From the NCBI GenBank assembly GCA_007131745.1, contig SLPX01000155.1:1-7981 (forward strand): a DNA stretch of 7,981 nucleotides, read 5' to 3'. The DNA is from Myxococcales bacterium. Lineage in GTDB: Bacteria > Myxococcota > Polyangia > HGW-17 > SLPX01. The notes beneath the pieces are model-generated. The model was not told where the DNA came from. It did no database searches and saw only the letters and a list, made by a program, of their open reading frames with translations. Below are positions 5,846-7,981 of this stretch, one piece after another (position 1 is the stretch's first letter; every line of letters starts with the position of its first letter). Position numbers and translations under genes: made by a program.

Positions 5846-6694
5846 ATGAGCCGATTATTCGCGTGCGCGGTCAGCGAAGGTCGCCTCTTGGGACATGCTC
5901 TTTTTCCCTGGAGGAACCTGCTGAAGATCAAGGCAACAGCCGATCCGTATGGTTGGGGCATTGGTTATCATCAAAACCAGAACGTCCTGGTGAAGCGGCG
6001 GCCGAATCATGTGGGCCCATTGGATTTTTACGAAATCCTTAAATCCATCCAGGCCACACGGGTTGTGGGACATGTGCGAAAACACACGGTAGGCCGAACA
6101 TCACCTGAAAATACGCACCCTTTCAGGTTCAGGCAGTGGTTGTTCGCTCACCATGGAACCGTGAGCCGTTTTGATACAATCCGCCCATGGGTGGTCAATT
6201 CAATACCCAGTTTTCTGAAAAGGAGCATGAGAGGTGACACGGATTCCGAACATCTGTTCTACCTTTTCATGGCGTTTCTCTACGACGAAGGGTTGCTGGA
6301 AGACAGAAAACTCCCCGCTGAATCAGCGGCCCACGCTCTCAGGAACACGTTTCAGATGGTGGATCGTTTTTCGAGAGACGCAGGTGGGCACAGCGGAGGG
6401 CTGAATGTCGCTGTTACAAACGGCCGAATAATGCTCCTGACCGCAATGGATCGACCTGTCTACTATACCGATTTTCAGGGTTTTTTCGACTGTCCCCTCT
6501 GCCGCCAGCTTCCGGACCACTGGGACGAAGATCCCAAGCGCAAAGATCACGAACAGCTGAAGGGCGTACTCTGCTTCAATGACCCACCGGGAGATGGAGA
6601 CTTCAGGAGTCTCCGCAAGGTACCGGAAAACTCCATCCTTGCAGTTGACGCGGACATGAAAGTTTCCGTATTGAGCATGGAGACAGACTTCTGA
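5846..6694 (+). CDS. Class II glutamine-amidotransferase-fold protein (Ntn hydrolase-like), Ser2 variant
   Basis: A 282-residue, probably cytoplasmic protein of the GATase class II / YafJ-EgtC-like fold. Family marks: MSRLFA at the N-terminus, DPYGWGIGY (33-41), GHVRKHTVG and ENTHPF (75-93), FAHHGT (100-105), GDTDSE (130-135), and near the end a degenerate .NDPP....R.VPENSILAVD (245-268) corresponding to the usual SEPL...W..VP...L.VVD. In normal members residue 2 is the nucleophilic Cys that becomes N-terminal after Met removal, and the motif is FAHNG with Asn in the oxyanion hole. Here they are Ser2 (codon AGC) and His103. Met removal would still expose an N-terminal Ser, so a Ser-type Ntn hydrolase or a non-catalytic protein are both possible. 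A CPLC pair (216-219) lies in the C-terminal third. The ATG has GGAAGA 6 nt upstream. It lies between two membrane-protein genes in one likely operon. The reaction is unknown. Confidence 0.88.
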   Translation: MSRLFACAVSEGRLLGHALFPWRNLLKIKATADPYGWGIGYHQNQNVLVKRRPNHVGPLDFYEILKSIQATRVVGHVRKHTVGRTSPENTHPFRFRQWLFAHHGTVSRFDTIRPWVVNSIPSFLKRSMRGDTDSEHLFYLFMAFLYDEGLLEDRKLPAESAAHALRNTFQMVDRFSRDAGGHSGGLNVAVTNGRIMLLTAMDRPVYYTDFQGFFDCPLCRQLPDHWDEDPKRKDHEQLKGVLCFNDPPGDGDFRSLRKVPENSILAVDADMKVSVLSMETDF

Positions 6695-6714
6695 CTTCAT
6701 GATTCGGGGGTTGC

Positions 6715-7287
6715 TTGAAATATCTCGCCTTTCTCAGTTTCATTTTGATTCCAGGCGGTTTGCTTTACGCGCACCTTGTTTCAGGGCCAGGCTGGACAAA
6801 CGGCCTCTACGTATCGGGAGGAGGAATCAGCCTGCTTGCCGTCTTGTTCGTTTTGATCGGCATGAAGAGATCCCGTGAAAACGGCTGGCAGGGGCCCAGC
6901 GCTGCAATTCTGGGCGGAGCCGCGGCACTGACGCGACTGGGCTACACCAGGTGGAGATACGCACCCATAGACGGCCCCGACAAACTGGTACCCTGGGAAT
7001 TCGCAGCGGTATCATTCTACTGGACCACCGGTCTGTTTTCTCTGGTTCTCGGGGCCTTCGCCATCCTGCAGGCGGTGACCGCCCCCGAAAACAGTCGCAA
7101 AAATCTCAATCTTGTCACCGGCTGCATAGGCCTGACGGCAGGTTTGTACTGCTTCGCGTCCGTCAGCCGCCGCCTCGGCATAAACGCAAACCATTGGACT
7201 TTCCTTGGAATTCTAGGCCTGGCGATGATAGCGTTCCTGCCGGCTGTGATTGCACAAAAACTTTCGATAAAAAAAAGGCACAAGTAA
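6715..7287 (+). CDS. Polytopic membrane protein of unknown function
   Basis: A 190-residue protein with no family I recognise. Hydrophobic segments at about 3-22, 31-50, 61-75 (weak), 94-121, 131-150 and 160-182 suggest five or six membrane spans. Basic stretches KRSREN (51-56) and KKRHK (186-190) probably face the cytoplasm, consistent with an even span number if the N-terminus is also inside. A short polar loop (79-92, RWRYAPIDGPDKLV) could lie at the membrane surface. The start is TTG at 6715, with GGGGG four bases upstream; an in-frame TGA at 6700-6702 rules out a much earlier start and no ATG is available nearby. It begins 20 bp after the amidotransferase-like gene and probably belongs to the same operon. 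It ends 24 bp from the convergent gene on the other strand. Confidence 0.75.
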   Translation: MKYLAFLSFILIPGGLLYAHLVSGPGWTNGLYVSGGGISLLAVLFVLIGMKRSRENGWQGPSAAILGGAAALTRLGYTRWRYAPIDGPDKLVPWEFAAVSFYWTTGLFSLVLGAFAILQAVTAPENSRKNLNLVTGCIGLTAGLYCFASVSRRLGINANHWTFLGILGLAMIAFLPAVIAQKLSIKKRHK

Positions 7288-7311
7288 AAAACCGCAGCCG
7301 CGAGCTAAAAG

Positions 7312-7980
7312 CTATTCAACCATGACGGCCCGCTTGATTCCGTCGGCCGGTTTTGTATCCAAAGAGTCGCCGCTTACCGATTCAAGCGTCTTTAAACGCC
7401 TGCGGGGAAACACCCTCTTCGGCCGCACCCGGTCATCGGGAGACAACCGGCTGAACGCGGATGCAAAATCCAAGTGCAGCGCCACCATTGAGGTCTTTCT
7501 CAAGGGCTGTACAGTAACCACGCAACGATCCTCCCATTTTCGTCCGTCCGAGTCTTCCGCTTCTCTGACATATCCGCCGAACCTGAAACGGCTCCAACTG
7601 AATTTTCCTTTGCACTGAACAAAAGCATCGTACGGCCCGACCGGAACGTTTTCGAATGCAAACAAACCATCCTTATCCACGATCGAGACCCTACGAACCC
7701 GCTCGCCATCTCCCTTTCCGGATCCCGTGTTTCTTCCCTTCCGATCCGGCTTGACATGGTCCTTTTGATCACAGGTATTGACCTCAACCAACTGGACCCG
7801 GCAAGATGATAAATCAACATCGCTGAATCGACCTTGAGAGATTATCCTTCCGGAAACCCCTCCCGAAAGAGCGTGAGGACTCAATTGCGCTACCAACGAC
7901 CTGTACTTGTTGCGCTGCTGAAGAGGAGCAAAAGCCATTTTCGAAACAAGAAAACGCTGAACCAGTAGAGGCTCATTTCG
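7312..7980 (-). CDS. Protein with carboxypeptidase-regulatory-like beta-sandwich domain, 5'-partial
   Basis: The reading frame stays open to the right edge of the window, so the 5' end is probably missing. The first ATG inside the window (7938, giving 208 residues) has no Shine-Dalgarno. Residues 28-115 from that ATG show the pattern of a carboxypeptidase D regulatory/CnaB-like beta-sandwich: GVSGRII opens the domain, and DGLFAFENVPVGPYDAFVQ (90-108) is the typical G.F.F..VP.G.Y.l.V strand pair. A hydrophilic Lys/Gly/Arg-rich loop (58-80) is inserted between the strands. The C-terminal 60 residues are basic and probably flexible (PKRVFPRRRLK, 173-183). Such domains are common in envelope or secreted proteins, but no signal peptide is visible here. 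It is convergent with the 6715-7287 gene, and no clear terminator lies in the 24 bp between them. Confidence 0.6.
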   Translation of the reverse strand, partial: RNEPLLVQRFLVSKMAFAPLQQRNKYRSLVAQLSPHALSGGVSGRIISQGRFSDVDLSSCRVQLVEVNTCDQKDHVKPDRKGRNTGSGKGDGERVRRVSIVDKDGLFAFENVPVGPYDAFVQCKGKFSWSRFRFGGYVREAEDSDGRKWEDRCVVTVQPLRKTSMVALHLDFASAFSRLSPDDRVRPKRVFPRRRLKTLESVSGDSLDTKPADGIKRAVMVE

Positions 7981-7981
7981 A

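Noticed and set aside
6323..6700. Minus-strand frame inside the amidotransferase-like gene
   Set aside because: Antisense shadow; the plus frame carries all the family motifs.
7303..7313. AGCT-AAA-AGCT palindrome between the convergent genes as a terminator
   Set aside because: The stem is only 4 bp with no T-run; too weak to call.

Overview
The window reads as an ordinary bacterial chromosome segment of moderate GC content with tightly packed genes. There are no transposases, integrases, tRNA or rRNA genes, or CRISPR arrays. The bacterial-type aspartyl-tRNA synthetase (with a GAD insertion) and the envelope-type genes suggest a Gram-negative bacterium. The style is reminiscent of Desulfobacterota (former Deltaproteobacteria), but that placement is an inference from general resemblance and is weak.

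Left part (1-5394), all genes on the minus strand. Reading in the direction of transcription: an APC-superfamily amino-acid/amine permease (5394-3946); a 90-bp gap holding a possible terminator; a nucleotidyltransferase of the phosphocholine/aminoethylphosphonate/inositol-phosphate cytidylyltransferase type (3855-3088); ten bases later a CDP-alcohol phosphatidyltransferase with a degenerate nucleotidyltransferase-like N-terminus (3077-1878); and aspS, whose start lies inside the 3' end of the transferase gene (1897-77). The nucleotidyltransferase and CDP-alcohol transferase look like consecutive steps of one route: activate a phosphorylated alcohol as a CDP derivative, then transfer it to a membrane or soluble acceptor. 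aspS appears translationally coupled to this pair. Beyond aspS lie an imperfect hairpin and a perfect (GGGAGA)n hexamer repeat. The repeat is G-quadruplex-capable on the plus strand and is C-rich and G-poor in the aspS-sense transcript.

Middle (5395-5601) is a divergent intergenic region with two perfect hairpins and weak promoter-like hexamers on both strands.

Right part (5602-7287), plus strand: a 71-residue single-span membrane protein, a class II glutamine-amidotransferase-fold protein, and a polytopic membrane protein of unknown function. All three are closely spaced and probably form one operon. The amidotransferase-like protein has Ser in place of the nucleophilic Cys2 and His in place of the usual oxyanion-hole Asn, so it is unlikely to be a standard glutaminase. 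A convergent minus-strand gene (7980-7312) with a carboxypeptidase-regulatory-like beta-sandwich runs off the right edge.

No complete, clearly new system is demonstrable. The best candidates for follow-up are the Ser-type Ntn-hydrolase-like protein with its two membrane partners, and the CDP-activated headgroup pair with its pseudo-nucleotidyltransferase domain.
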